NCBI GenBank assembly: GCA_045538465.1
Contig: JAZSRK010000057.1
Span: forward strand, 1 to 37,642
Direction: 5' to 3'
From: Limiplasma sp045538465
Lineage (GTDB): Bacteria; Bacillota; Clostridia; Christensenellales; Aristaeellaceae
Length of the DNA: 37,642 bases
In this document: positions 8,573 to 19,700 of the stretch, piece by piece
Layout: every line of letters starts with the position of its first letter
Numbering within the stretch: position 1 is the stretch's first letter
The notes under the pieces: model-generated
What the model saw: only the letters and a program-made list of their open reading frames with translations
What the model was told of the DNA's origin: nothing
Databases searched by the model: none
Program-made: the position numbers and the translations under genes

Positions 8573-8753
8573 GTGCTATAATGTTCTTGTGCGTAGATGA
8601 TCCCCTCTGCTGATCAAAACGCACGCCTGGCCGATGGATCGCGCCTCGTGGGAGGATGCACCCGGCAGGCACAAAACCAACAACAAACCCCGCGGTATGC
8701 TGCGATTCTCTCCTCTGTGCTTCGGCGCAGAACAAAGAAGGAGGCTCCCGAAG
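8573..8753 (+). promoter_or_regulatory. Extended -10 promoter and structured leader of nadE
   Basis: TGTGCTATAAT (8572-8582) is an extended -10 element with no good -35. Transcription from about 8589 would give a leader of roughly 165 bases. The leader can fold: GTGCGT/ACGCAC (8589-8594 with 8619-8624) closes one arm, CCTC/GAGG pairs near 8644-8655, and a CTGTGC-TTCG-GCGCAG hairpin (8715-8730) sits just before the AAGGAGG ribosome binding site. I do not recognise a known riboswitch class. An open frame continues upstream of the nadE start through this region but has no ribosome binding site. Confidence 0.5.
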
Positions 8754-10676
8754 ATGAAAGGCTACATCCGTACAGCGGCAGTCAGCCTGCCGGTACACCT
8801 TGGCGATGTTTGCGCCAACGAAACTGAAATCACCATTTCCATGGAAAACCTGCGCATGCAAGGCGTGCAGCTGGCAGTGTTTCCCGAATTGTGCCTATCG
8901 GGCGCTACCTTGGGCGATCTTTTCCGTCAGCCGCTGGTGGTGGAAAGCTGCCGGGATGCGCTTTTGCGCTTGGCAAAGAAGACCGGCGATATGGCGGTGG
9001 TGGTAGGTCTGCCTATCAAGGAAGGGCATCGCCTGTACAATGCGGCCGCTGTATTGCAGAACGGGCAGGTAAAGGGCTTGGTAGCCAAAAAGACCCCCGG
9101 CGGCGCTTTGGGCGATGACCGTTGGTTCAGCCCTGCAAGCGAGCTGCCCCCGTTCATGCCCCGCAGTATTGCGCAGGAAACCACTGGCCTGCCCCCTATT
9201 GTGAGCCAGCAGCTTTTCAAACTGGGCGACGCGACCTTTGCCATTTGCTTTGGCAGCGATGCCGCCAGCCCCATGCCTACCGATGCGGCCGCTGTACAGC
9301 TGGGCGCTGATGTGATCGTCTGTCTGGATGCAGTCAATGCGCTGGCTGGCAGCCATGCCATGCGCCTTACCATGCTGCAAGCCCAGAGCACCCGGTACCA
9401 CGCTGGTTATGTCTATACCTGTGCCGGCTTTGGCGAAAGCACTGCCGATCTGGTTTTTGATGGCTGGTGCGGCATCGTGGAAAATGGCAAGCTGCTTGCG
9501 CAGGGCGAACGCTTTGCGGTGACCGGCAGCAAGGCCATTGCCGATATCGATGTGGAACGCATGCAGTTTAAGCGCATGCAGGATGCCGCCTTCCGCAAAA
9601 ATACAGGCTGCGGTCATCCTCATGCAAAGCCTGTCATGACCCTGCCGCTGGATGCTCCAGCCCCGGCGCAGCTGCCCCTTTTGCGAGCCATCGATCCCAT
9701 GCCCTTCATCCCCAAGAATGAGGATGCTGCCCAGCGGCTTGACGAGATCATCCATATCCAGACCACAGCGCTGATGACCCGCCTGAAAGCCATCTGGTGC
9801 AAGGATATCGTTATCGGCATCAGCGGCGGTCTGGATAGCACCATGGCGCTTTTGATCGCCGCACGGGCTTTTGACCAGTTAGATCTTCCCCGCACGGGCA
9901 TTCATGCCATCACCATGCCCGGCATGGGTACCGGCCAGCGCACCAAGAGCAATGCCGACCGCCTGATGGAAGCCCTCCGGGTGGAAGCCTCCGAGATCGA
10001 CATTAAAGCATCGGTGTACCAACATTTTGCCGATATCGACCACGATGAGAACGTGCACAATGCCGTGTATGAGAATGCACAGGCACGCGAGCGCACCCAA
10101 ATTCTGATGGACTATGCCAACAAAGTGAACGGCATCGTGCTAGGCACCGGCGATATGAGCGAGATCGCGCTGGGCTACTGCACCTACAACGGCGACCACA
10201 TGAGCATGTACAACCCCAACTGCACCCTGCCCAAGACCCTGATGCGGGCCTTGGTGAAGCACATGGGCGAGACCTGCTTCAGCGGCGATGTACAGACCGT
10301 TTGCAACGATATTCTGGATACCCCCGTCAGCCCCGAACTTTTGCCCAACATTACCGGCGAATTGACCCAGCGCACCGAGGATATACTGGGCGACTATGCT
10401 CTGCACGACTTCTTCCTCTACCACCAGCAAAGCGGCGGTGCAAGCCCTGAAAAACTGCGTATGCTGGCGCTGCAAGCCTTCCAAGGCGCATACGATGAAG
10501 AAGTGATCGACAAGCAGCTGCGCACCTTTGTAAGCAAGTTCTACACCCAGCAATTCAAACGCAACTGTGCGCCCGATGGTCCCAAAGTGGGCAGCGTGGG
10601 TCTCAGCCCCCGCGGCGCCTGGCAGATGCCCAGCGATCTGTGCGCCAACCTTTGGAAGGCAGAATTGAAGGGGTAA
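8754..10676 (+). CDS. nadE: Glutamine-dependent NAD(+) synthetase
   Basis: This 640-residue two-domain enzyme makes NAD from nicotinic acid adenine dinucleotide, ATP and glutamine in the cytoplasm. Residues 1-300 form a nitrilase-type glutaminase domain with the Glu-Lys-Cys triad at E45 (FPELCLSG), K112 or K113 (AKKTPGG) and C165 (FAICFGSD). Residues about 325-640 form the NAD synthetase domain with PP-loop SGGLDS (357-362) and the GTGDMSEIALGYCTYNGDHM motif that belongs to the synthetase active site. The start is set by AAGGAGG at 8737-8743 and the family N-terminus MKGYIRTAAVS. It is divergent from the GH51 gene and ends at a shared terminator facing the giant surface gene. Confidence 0.95.
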   Translation: MKGYIRTAAVSLPVHLGDVCANETEITISMENLRMQGVQLAVFPELCLSGATLGDLFRQPLVVESCRDALLRLAKKTGDMAVVVGLPIKEGHRLYNAAAVLQNGQVKGLVAKKTPGGALGDDRWFSPASELPPFMPRSIAQETTGLPPIVSQQLFKLGDATFAICFGSDAASPMPTDAAAVQLGADVIVCLDAVNALAGSHAMRLTMLQAQSTRYHAGYVYTCAGFGESTADLVFDGWCGIVENGKLLAQGERFAVTGSKAIADIDVERMQFKRMQDAAFRKNTGCGHPHAKPVMTLPLDAPAPAQLPLLRAIDPMPFIPKNEDAAQRLDEIIHIQTTALMTRLKAIWCKDIVIGISGGLDSTMALLIAARAFDQLDLPRTGIHAITMPGMGTGQRTKSNADRLMEALRVEASEIDIKASVYQHFADIDHDENVHNAVYENAQARERTQILMDYANKVNGIVLGTGDMSEIALGYCTYNGDHMSMYNPNCTLPKTLMRALVKHMGETCFSGDVQTVCNDILDTPVSPELLPNITGELTQRTEDILGDYALHDFFLYHQQSGGASPEKLRMLALQAFQGAYDEEVIDKQLRTFVSKFYTQQFKRNCAPDGPKVGSVGLSPRGAWQMPSDLCANLWKAELKG

Positions 10677-10711
10677 TAGAAGTTCTACAAACAAAATAGT
10701 ATTCAAAACAC

Positions 10712-10746
10712 AAGGCCTCCGGTCGCGGTATGCGACCGGAGGCCTT
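10712..10746. terminator. Bidirectional terminator between nadE and the giant gene
   Basis: A perfect 15-bp stem, AAGGCCTCCGGTCGC against its complement, encloses the loop GGTAT. It is followed by TGTATTATT on the plus strand and by GTGTTTTG on the minus strand, so it can serve both converging genes. Confidence 0.85.
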
Positions 10747-10760
10747 TGTATTATTGGGAA

Positions 10761-13700
10761 TTAGGTGCGCTTTTTACGCTTGCTGATGCCATAGCCCAGA
10801 AGCAGCAGACCCAGACCAGCGCCGCTGCCCAACATCAAGGTGCTCAGCATGCCCACAGGCGTATCATCGCCGGTATCGGGAACTCTGGTGTTCACGATGG
10901 TGTAGCCGTTGGCCGCATGCGGTGCCTCTTGCATGTCGGGGGTCAGGTACGTTACGGTGAAACCATCCATGGGTACTTCCACCACAGTGTATACCGCTTG
11001 CTCGCCTTCGTATACCACCGGCAGGTTCTTGAACTCGTACCAACCGTCATCATCGGGGGTCGGCGTTCCCTTGTTCATCAAGGTACCATTGCAGTACAGA
11101 TGCAGGGTGATGGCGGGCTTGGGCTGTCCATCGGGAATGCCGTTCCAGATCTTGCGTACACGGATGCTGGTAGCCGCTCTGTTGATGATGGTACCGCCAT
11201 CGTATACCATATTGCTCTCGCTTTCATGCTCGCCTTCGTTTACATAGATGGTCATAAAGCCATCCATGTATTTTTCCTTCACAGCATAGGTGAGCGGCGT
11301 GCCATCATCGCTGTACATGGGCAGGTTAGCGTAGCTGTAAGTATCGCCGTCGTTGCTGTAGACGGGCTGCGATTCAAGCTTTTCACCGTTGGCGTACAGA
11401 ACCAGTTCGATCGTGCCGCCATAACCGCCTTCCCACACCTTGGTAACGGACAGGGAAGTGGTCTTGCGGGTGTTCTCGAATGCAACAGCTGCGCCTTCTT
11501 CAGGCAGTGTGCCCTCGGCTGCATTGCCATCCTGCCCATTGGTCTTTACGGTGTAGGCAATGTTCTCAACTTCCTCGACCTTATACTGAGTGCCGGGCAG
11601 CGTGTTGCTGATAACTGCGCTCTCGCCGTCCTTCAGGGCGATGGTACCGCCGCTGACCAGCGACTGAGCTTCTCCGACCTGAGTGCCGGAGGCATCCGTT
11701 ACGGTGTAGGTAAAGGTGTCGGTGCACTCGCTGCCATCGGCGTTGGTCAATTCTACCTTGAAGGAGAAAGCTGTATCGGTATTACTGCCGACGACGGTCT
11801 TGGAGATGGTCAAAGGTGCAAACTTAACGTTGCGGAATACGATCTCATCCGCCGCTTCGCCGTCTGCCTCGCATTCGGACGTTACGGCCAGCGTGCCGTT
11901 GCGGTTGTCTGCGATGGTTACGGTAATGGTGTATTCCGTATCATCTGCCTTGATGGTGTCGCTGGTGGCAGTCGCTTCCTTCACGGTGTAGACGATCTCG
12001 CCCACGTCTTCAAGGGTGTAGGGAATTGCATCAAAGGTGATGGTTTCGCCAACATTCTCCTTGGTCTGCAGCACGTTGCCGTCTTCATCGATCAATTCGA
12101 AGCTGAATACCTGATCGGCTTCCGGCGTCTCGTCGTTGACCAGCTTCTGAGCGGTCAATGCCAGCTCGCCCTCTGCCTCGTAGGTGTTATCGAAGGCAAA
12201 GCCGCCAGCGGGCATCCCAGTAGGCGTAACGAGCATGGTGCCGTCGCCGTTATCGGTGACCGTTACGCTGAACGCATACTCCGTATCATCCAGCGTGTAG
12301 CCGGAGCCGGTGGTGCTGGACTCGATCACCTTGTACTGATAAGTCTTGCCGGCATCGTCTTCGGTATAGGCAAGATCTTCGAAGGTAAAGGTCCCGTTAT
12401 CGTTCTGGACGGTCTGCAGGGGGTTGCCTTCGCCATCCAGCAGGCGGAAGCTGAACAGCGCATCCTCATCCGCTGCGGGAGCTTCGCCATTAACGGTCTT
12501 GCTGCCGTTCAGCGCCAGAGAGCCGCTGGCTTCATAAGTGTTGCTGAACACGATGTCGTCTACGGACAGACCGGTCACTTCTGCGGTCTTAACGGTCACT
12601 TCTGCGGTCAGGTTGCCCTTACCGTCATCCACGATGAGCACCTGAATGGTGTATACCGTCTCGTCGTAGGTATAACCGGCAGCTGCTGCGTCGGTCTTTT
12701 CCTTCAGCGTGTAGGTGAACTGCATTCCAGCATCGTCCTCAGTGTAGACGATGGGATCGAACACCACGTTGCCGTCGGCATCATTGGTGACTGTCTGGGT
12801 GGCCAGATTTGTACCGCTCAATTCGAAGCTGAACTGATCTGCTGCCAGTGCACGGCCGTCCAGTTCTTTGGTAGCGGTGAAGTCTACTCGCGTTTCTGCT
12901 TCGTAGATATTCACAAAGTCAAGCGCCATCGGGTCGTCGAAGTCATCCAGCACAGTAACGGACAGAGTACCATCGCCGTTATCTGCTACATTGACCTTTA
13001 CGGTGTACTCGTTGGTATCCACCGTGATGCCTTCGCCATCCTCGCTGGTTTCCTTTACGGTATAGATGTGTTCGCCCAGCATGGAATCATCCGTGCCGAT
13101 CACTTCATATTCGATCGTATCGAACGTGATGCGTCCGGTCACATCGCTGGTACCGCTGACCACCTCAGTGCCATCTTCGAACACGCCGAAGGTAAAGGCG
13201 TCGTCATCGTTCAAAGCGCGGCCATCAATGGTCTTATTGCCCTTGAAGGTGATCTCGCCAGTGGCCTCATACTGCTCGTAAGTGTTGACCAGTTCGATCT
13301 CAGCAACTTCATCCTTGCTGATGGTTGCCGTGCCTTCGGTGGTGCTGCTGCCCGCGATGAACACATAGCCAGCGATCAGACCTTCAGCGTTGGTCTCGGT
13401 CACGGTATACACAGTCTCTACGGGGATATTCTCAATGACATATTCGCCATCGGCATTGAAATCGGCGTAGGTAATGGTGGTTTCCGTGGTTCCATCGCTG
13501 ATGGTGAAGCTCAAGCCAGACAGGTCAGCATCGACGGGCGTTCCTTCGAAGGTCTTGGTGATCTTCAGGCTGCCAACATCCTGCGTATAGGTGTTCGTAA
13601 TGGCGACCTCAGCGGTGCCACCCTTCTCCACTTCAGCAGTGCTGCCGCTTCCGGTTACGACCAGCGTATAGTTGGTCACAGCTGCGCTGGCTTCGTCTTC

Positions 13701-16700
13701 GGTCACGGTGTATTCGCCTACGGGCAGGTTGTCCAAGGTGTACGCACCATTCTCGAAGTCAGCATAAGTTACAGTCTCACTATAGCCATCCGGGCCAGTG
13801 ATGGTGAAACTCAGACCAGACAGGTCAGTATCGGCGGGTGCCCCTTCGAAGGTCTTGGTGATCGTCAGGTTGCCAACATCCTGTACGTAGGTGTTCTCAA
13901 TGGTGACATCAACTGTATCGTCCTTGGGCACCTGTACGGTTGCATCGTTACCAGTGACAGTCAGCGTGTAGTTGGTCACAGCTGCGCTGGCTTCGTCTTC
14001 GGTCACGGTGTATTCGCCTACGGGCAAGTTGTCCAAGGTGTACACACCATTCTCGAAGTCAGCATAAGTTACAGTCTCACTATAGCCATTCGGGCCAGTG
14101 ATGGTGAAACTCAGACCAGACAGGTTGGCATCGGCGGGCGCGCCATTAACGGTCTTGGTGATCTTCAGGCTGCCAACATCCTGCGTATAGGTGTTCGTAA
14201 TGGCGACCTCAGCGGTGCCACCCTTCTCCACTTCAGCAGTACTGCCGCTTCCGGTTACGACCAGCGTATAGTTGGTCACAGCTGCGCTGGCTTCGTCTTC
14301 GGTCACGGTGTATTCGCCTACGGGCAAGTTGTCCAAGGTGTACACACCATTCTCGAAGTTAGCATAAGTTACAGTCTCACTATAGCCATCCGGGCCAGTG
14401 ATGGTGAAGCTCAGACCAGACAGGTCGGCATCGGCGGGCGCGCCAACGACGGTCTTGGTGATCGTCAGGCTGCCAACATCCTGCGTATAGGTGTTCGTAA
14501 TGGCGACCTCAGCGGTGCCACCCTTTTCCACTTCAGCAGTGCTGCCGCTTCCGGTTACGACCAGCGTATAGTTGGTCACAGCTGCGCTGGCTTCGTCTTC
14601 GGTCACGGTGTATTCGCCCACGGGCAGGTTGTCCAAGGTGTACGCACCATTCCCGAAGTCAGCATAAGTTACAGTCTCACTATAGCCATCCGGGCCAGTG
14701 ATGGTGAAGCTCAGACCAGACAGGTCAGCATCGGTGGGCGCGCCAACGACGGTCTTAGTGATCTTCAGGCTGCCAACATCCTGCGTATAGGTGTGGGTAA
14801 TACTTACCTCAGCGGTGCCATCCTTCTCCACGGCTGCAGTGCTGCCGCTGCCGGTGATGATCAGCGAATAGTTGGCTACTGCTGCGCTGGTGGCGTTTTC
14901 AGTTACGGTATACGTACCCACAGGCAGATCGCTCAGGGTATATACACCATTGGTGAACTGGGCATACGTTACGGTCTCATTGTAGTTGTTGGGGCCGGTA
15001 ATGGTGAAGGTAGCACCAGCGGGCACGGTGTTGCCGGTGGCCGTCTTGGTGATCTTCAGGCTGCCGCTATCCTGCGTGTTGGTAACGGTAGAGCCGTCCT
15101 GAGACACAGTGCCGGTATAGCCGGTGTAGCCAGCGGTTTCCTGAACGGTATACTCGGCCTCGGTAAAGACGACCACGCCGTCCTTTTCCACGTTGACCAT
15201 GTTGGGCAGGTTGACGAACTTCACCTTCCACGGTTCATATTCGTAACCAGCAATGGCGTTGCCGGTGGGCGCCGTATCTGCCGTACCATCCAAAGTGACG
15301 GTCTTGCCGGTAGCGGTGCCGTTTAGGAGCAGCTCAAACGTGACCGTTGCATTGACAGGGGCCGCAGCGGTACCGTCGATATTGCTCCAAACTTTTTCAA
15401 ACTCTGCGCTCACGTCATTGAGCGTATTGTCAAATTCGATATCATCCACTGTCACGGTAGAACCGGTACCATCCTGTACCTCGATAATGCTGGCGACCAA
15501 GGTGCCGTCGTAGATGTAATTGCCATCTCCATCGACGGGATAATCGAACTTCACATGCACATAGAAGGTGTTCAGATCTTCAGCGTAGTTGTTGGTGTTG
15601 TCAGGTACTTCATAGAGCATGAACCACTGATCGCCGATCGCATTCGCATTAAACACGATCTCACCGAAGTTGATAGCACTGCCATCATTATTGACTGTTG
15701 CAGCAATACTATCGGCTTCATCATTCGTAGGAGCCTCCAGAAGCTCCCAATCGTCGGTAGTGGGCACATCGGAAGGAGCCTCAGGTTCTACCAGACCGGA
15801 AGCGCCAAACTTACCGCCCCCACCGTTGGGTGCAGAAGTGCTCGAGATGACAAACTGGAATACTTCATCCGTCGCAGGTACGCCGTCCACAAGCTTGGTG
15901 CCGGGAATGGTGAAGGTGCCCTCAGCGCTGAAGGTATTCTCCACGTAGATATCGATCATATATTCAGAATTGATATCGTACTCCAGCGTACCGCTCATGG
16001 GAGAGCTATCCTCTGCAACAGCCTGAGTGTAACCGGCGCAGTCTTCCTCTACCAGCTGGTAGCGAGTGCCTACAGGCATGCCAGCCAGAGTCACATATTC
16101 GCTGCCGCTCAGAGTAAACTCATACACGCCGCCATTGCTATTGATGTAGTCATCCGTATATTCCCAAGTCTCAGGATCAAGAATGCACAGCGGCATGGTG
16201 AGCGGTTCACCCTGCGGATCGGTCAAGGTGAGCTGGAAGCTGAAATCCTGCTGAGCACGGGGATCATCAACATCCAATTCATTACCTGCGTGATCCAGCA
16301 CCACTTTGTTGATGTTGATAACAGCAGTGTAGTCGTTGTTAAAGACCACCGCATTGTTGCCGCGCTGGATGGTGCCCTCTGCATCGCCTTCGATGCTGGG
16401 TACATAGTAGGGCTCAGGCGTTTCTTCGATGGTGTATTCCATGCCGATGGGCAGACCGATCAGCTGGATGTTCTCATCGTGAGCCAGATAAACGGTATAG
16501 ACACCATCTTCGGCTGTCAGCGTTTCCGTAGCGCCGTCTACCAAGCAGTCGATATCCTCGGTATAAGGCTGACCATTGCGGGTGAAGGTGATCTGGAACT
16601 CGAATTCGAGCGAAGTATCCTCATACTGCTCATACTTGGTCAGCGACAGCATACCAAGGGCAGCATTGGTAATGGTGGTACCGTTCTCGTCGGTCACCTT

Positions 16701-19700
16701 GCTGCTGGCGTAGCCGGGTACTTCCTGCTCCGCTACGGTGTATACGTAGGGCTCGTTGGTGGCTTCGTCGAAGGAGGGCAGATTTTCGAAGGTATACGTC
16801 CACTCATCCGAATCGGCGGCACCGGTGATCTGGAAGTTGGTATAGTCCGTCATGGGCTGACCGTTCTGCATCAGCGTTACGATGATGGACTCCGGACGCA
16901 GACCGTACTGGTTGCTGTTATCCAGCCACTTCTTAGAAACGGTGAACTCGGTCTCGTTGCTATAGGTATTATCGAAAGTGATACCCTCGGCAGGCAGATT
17001 GTCGGTAATGGTCAGGGTACCATCGCCGGCATCCACGATGTTCAGGGTAATGGTGTGGATGGTGCTGTCGTAGGTATAACCTGCAACGCCGCTGTTGCGC
17101 TCGGATACCTTGTAGGTCTTGGTGCCCACATCATCCAAGGTGAAGTACAGGGGCGAGAAGGTGATGCTGCCATCTGCTGCGTTGGTGGCAGACTGGAGGG
17201 CATAGCCGGATTCATCCATCAGCATGAAGGTGAACTGATCGGCTGCCAGCTCCTTGCCAGTCAGGTTCTTGGTAGCAGCAAAGCTGTACTCGCCGCTGGC
17301 ATCGTAGCTATTGGTAAAGGAGGCAGTGCTTTCCTCGTTGGCGGCTACCTGACCGGTAGCGCCGGTGGAGGTGGTGGTAAAGCCGGGGGCTGCTTCCTCG
17401 GTGATGGTGTACTGCGTACCATCGGTCAAGTTGGAGAAGGTGATCTTCTGACCATCCTCCAAAGTGAAGGAAACGGTGGAGCCTTGGATGCTTACCGTGC
17501 CGGTGCCCTGATCGTAAGCATAGCCGATCTGCTGGGCATCGGTCAGCTGAGCGCCCTCGGCATCGGTCAAAGCCATGGTAAAGTTGAAGACGCTCTGAGA
17601 GTTGGCAGTGGCGCCTACCACGGTCTTATCGATGCTGATGCTGCCGGGCTTTACATCGTTGGTAAAGACGGCTTCGCTGCCGGTGGCCGTACCGTTCTTA
17701 TCCTTCTTGGTGTAGGTGATGGCGGGCACAAGGCGGCCTTGGCCATCATCGGTAAGCACAACAGCTACATCCACGCTGCCGCCATCGTACTCGATGGTGC
17801 TATCGCTGCCGGGCAGTTCCTTGATAACATAGTTGACCGTGCCCGCAGACGTGGCGTCGATCTGGCTGAAGCGGATGGAGCCGTCTGCACTGTTGGTAAC
17901 AGTCTCCACCAAGCTGCCGTTCTTGTACAGACCGAAGGTGAACTCGCCGTCGGTCAGGGTACGCCCATCGAGCTGCTTCTGGGCAGTGATGACGTAGGAA
18001 CCGGTGGCGGCGTAGGTGTTGGTAAAGGTAAGGAAGGTATTCACATTGGCAGCGATGGTACCGGTCTCCACATCGGTATCCAGCGTCCAGCCGGGATAGG
18101 TGCCGATTTCTTTTACTTCGTACTTTACACCGGCGGGAATATTGCTAAGACCGATCGAAGAGCTCCCCTTGATCTTCATGGTGCAGACACCATTGGTAAC
18201 AACTACATCGTTGTTGCCATGCTTGATGGTGCCGCTCCAAGGCTGATTATCCTTGGTGAAGGACATTTGAACGGTAAACTCTGTATCCTTCGCAATATCG
18301 GGTGCGCCGGATACCTGTTTGCTGATCCACAAAGTACCGGGCTTGGAGGTGTTTTGGAATACAGGAGGTGCGGAAAGTTGGCTACCGTACTGAATTCTGT
18401 ACTTTACGGTAGCAGACAGCTGACCGTCTACATTTTCAACCTTAACGGTCGCCAGATAGGTCGTGTTATCGTATTTGATCGAATTGTCATTACCCTTGAC
18501 CTCTGTGATCTTGTATACGTATTCGCCTGCCGTATCAAAGGTAATGGCATCAAAGACCACAGCGCCGGATGCACTGTTGCTCTTGGTCTGCGTGGTTGTA
18601 CCGTCGGGATAGGTCAGCAAGAAGCTGAACTGCTCTGCCTCAGGCACTTCGCCATCCATCAATTTGCTAGCGCGCAGCACAACATCTACACCGGTGATCT
18701 CTTCGTTATACTCATTGTAGAACGTAGCGGTAACTGTCTGATTAGAGGGGATGGTGCCTTCCGTATTGGTGGAGTTGACCAGCTCCCAGCCAGAGGGAGT
18801 CTCCTCCCAAACCTCGTAGGTGGTGCCTGCGGGCAGGTTGGGGAAGGTAGCCGCTTCACCGTCGTGGAGAGTGAAGGTAAGTACACCGTCTACGATCTCT
18901 ACATTGGTATCGATCTTTGTCCACTGGGCGGTGAGGGTGTGTGTGCCATCGGCATAGGTGTTCGCAGGAATGGTGACGGTTTTGCCGTCTGTATTCACTG
19001 CAAATTCATTTCCAGTTTCATCCACAAAGCCAGCAAAGTTGTAGCCGAAACGCTTAAAGCCATTGGTTACAGTCAAAGCCTCAGCAGGTACACCTTCCAT
19101 CGGAGACATGGTACCGGTAGCGCCATCACCGGGCAGGAAGTTGAGGGTATAGGCTGCTTCCTTTACTTCCCAGATCCATGTACCGGCATGGCCGCCTTCC
19201 TGAAATAGATCTTTATTGGATACCGGTTCTGCAGAGGGGTTGCCCTCCATGACCCAATGACCGGTATAATCGCCAAAGCCATTACCCGGTGCGCCGGGCA
19301 TAGTATTGCTTGAATGAACTCTTGTTGTATCGGAAATGGTGACCTTATCAAAACAGCTAACGACTGTTTGCGTTGTTCCGAATGTGCCCGTATAGGAACC
19401 GACGAAACCTTGGGTATTGACCGCAGGTTGGGAAAGGGCTTTTGATGTATCAAAATTACTGCCAAGAATCAATTCGCGTCCTTCGGGCGGTGCAGAAAAC
19501 GTCCCGGGAGTAGTTGTATAATTACTGGGCATTTTGCCAAGATAGAACATGTAGCGGAAGTCTGTGCAGCTTTTCGTATTAAAACTGCTTACATCGATCC
19601 GCGACATATTGCAGCATTCTGCAAACATGAAACTGAAATTCGTTACTTTGGACGTATCCCAGCCGGACATATCCAAATTCCCCAAGGATGTGCAGCCCTG

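Noticed and set aside
8634..8753. Upstream extension of nadE
   Set aside because: No ribosome binding site and no nitrilase-family residues; the stretch is better explained as untranslated leader.
13571..14770. Regular repeats considered as a CRISPR array
   Set aside because: The period is 300 bp with no short repeat-spacer pattern; the repeats are in-frame protein domains.
10746..15326. Very long plus-strand open frame (over 1,500 codons) opposite the giant gene
   Set aside because: It is antisense to the giant coding sequence and stays open because the sense strand rarely uses codons whose complements are stops. It has no ribosome binding site or recognisable domain, and its own repeats merely mirror the sense repeats.
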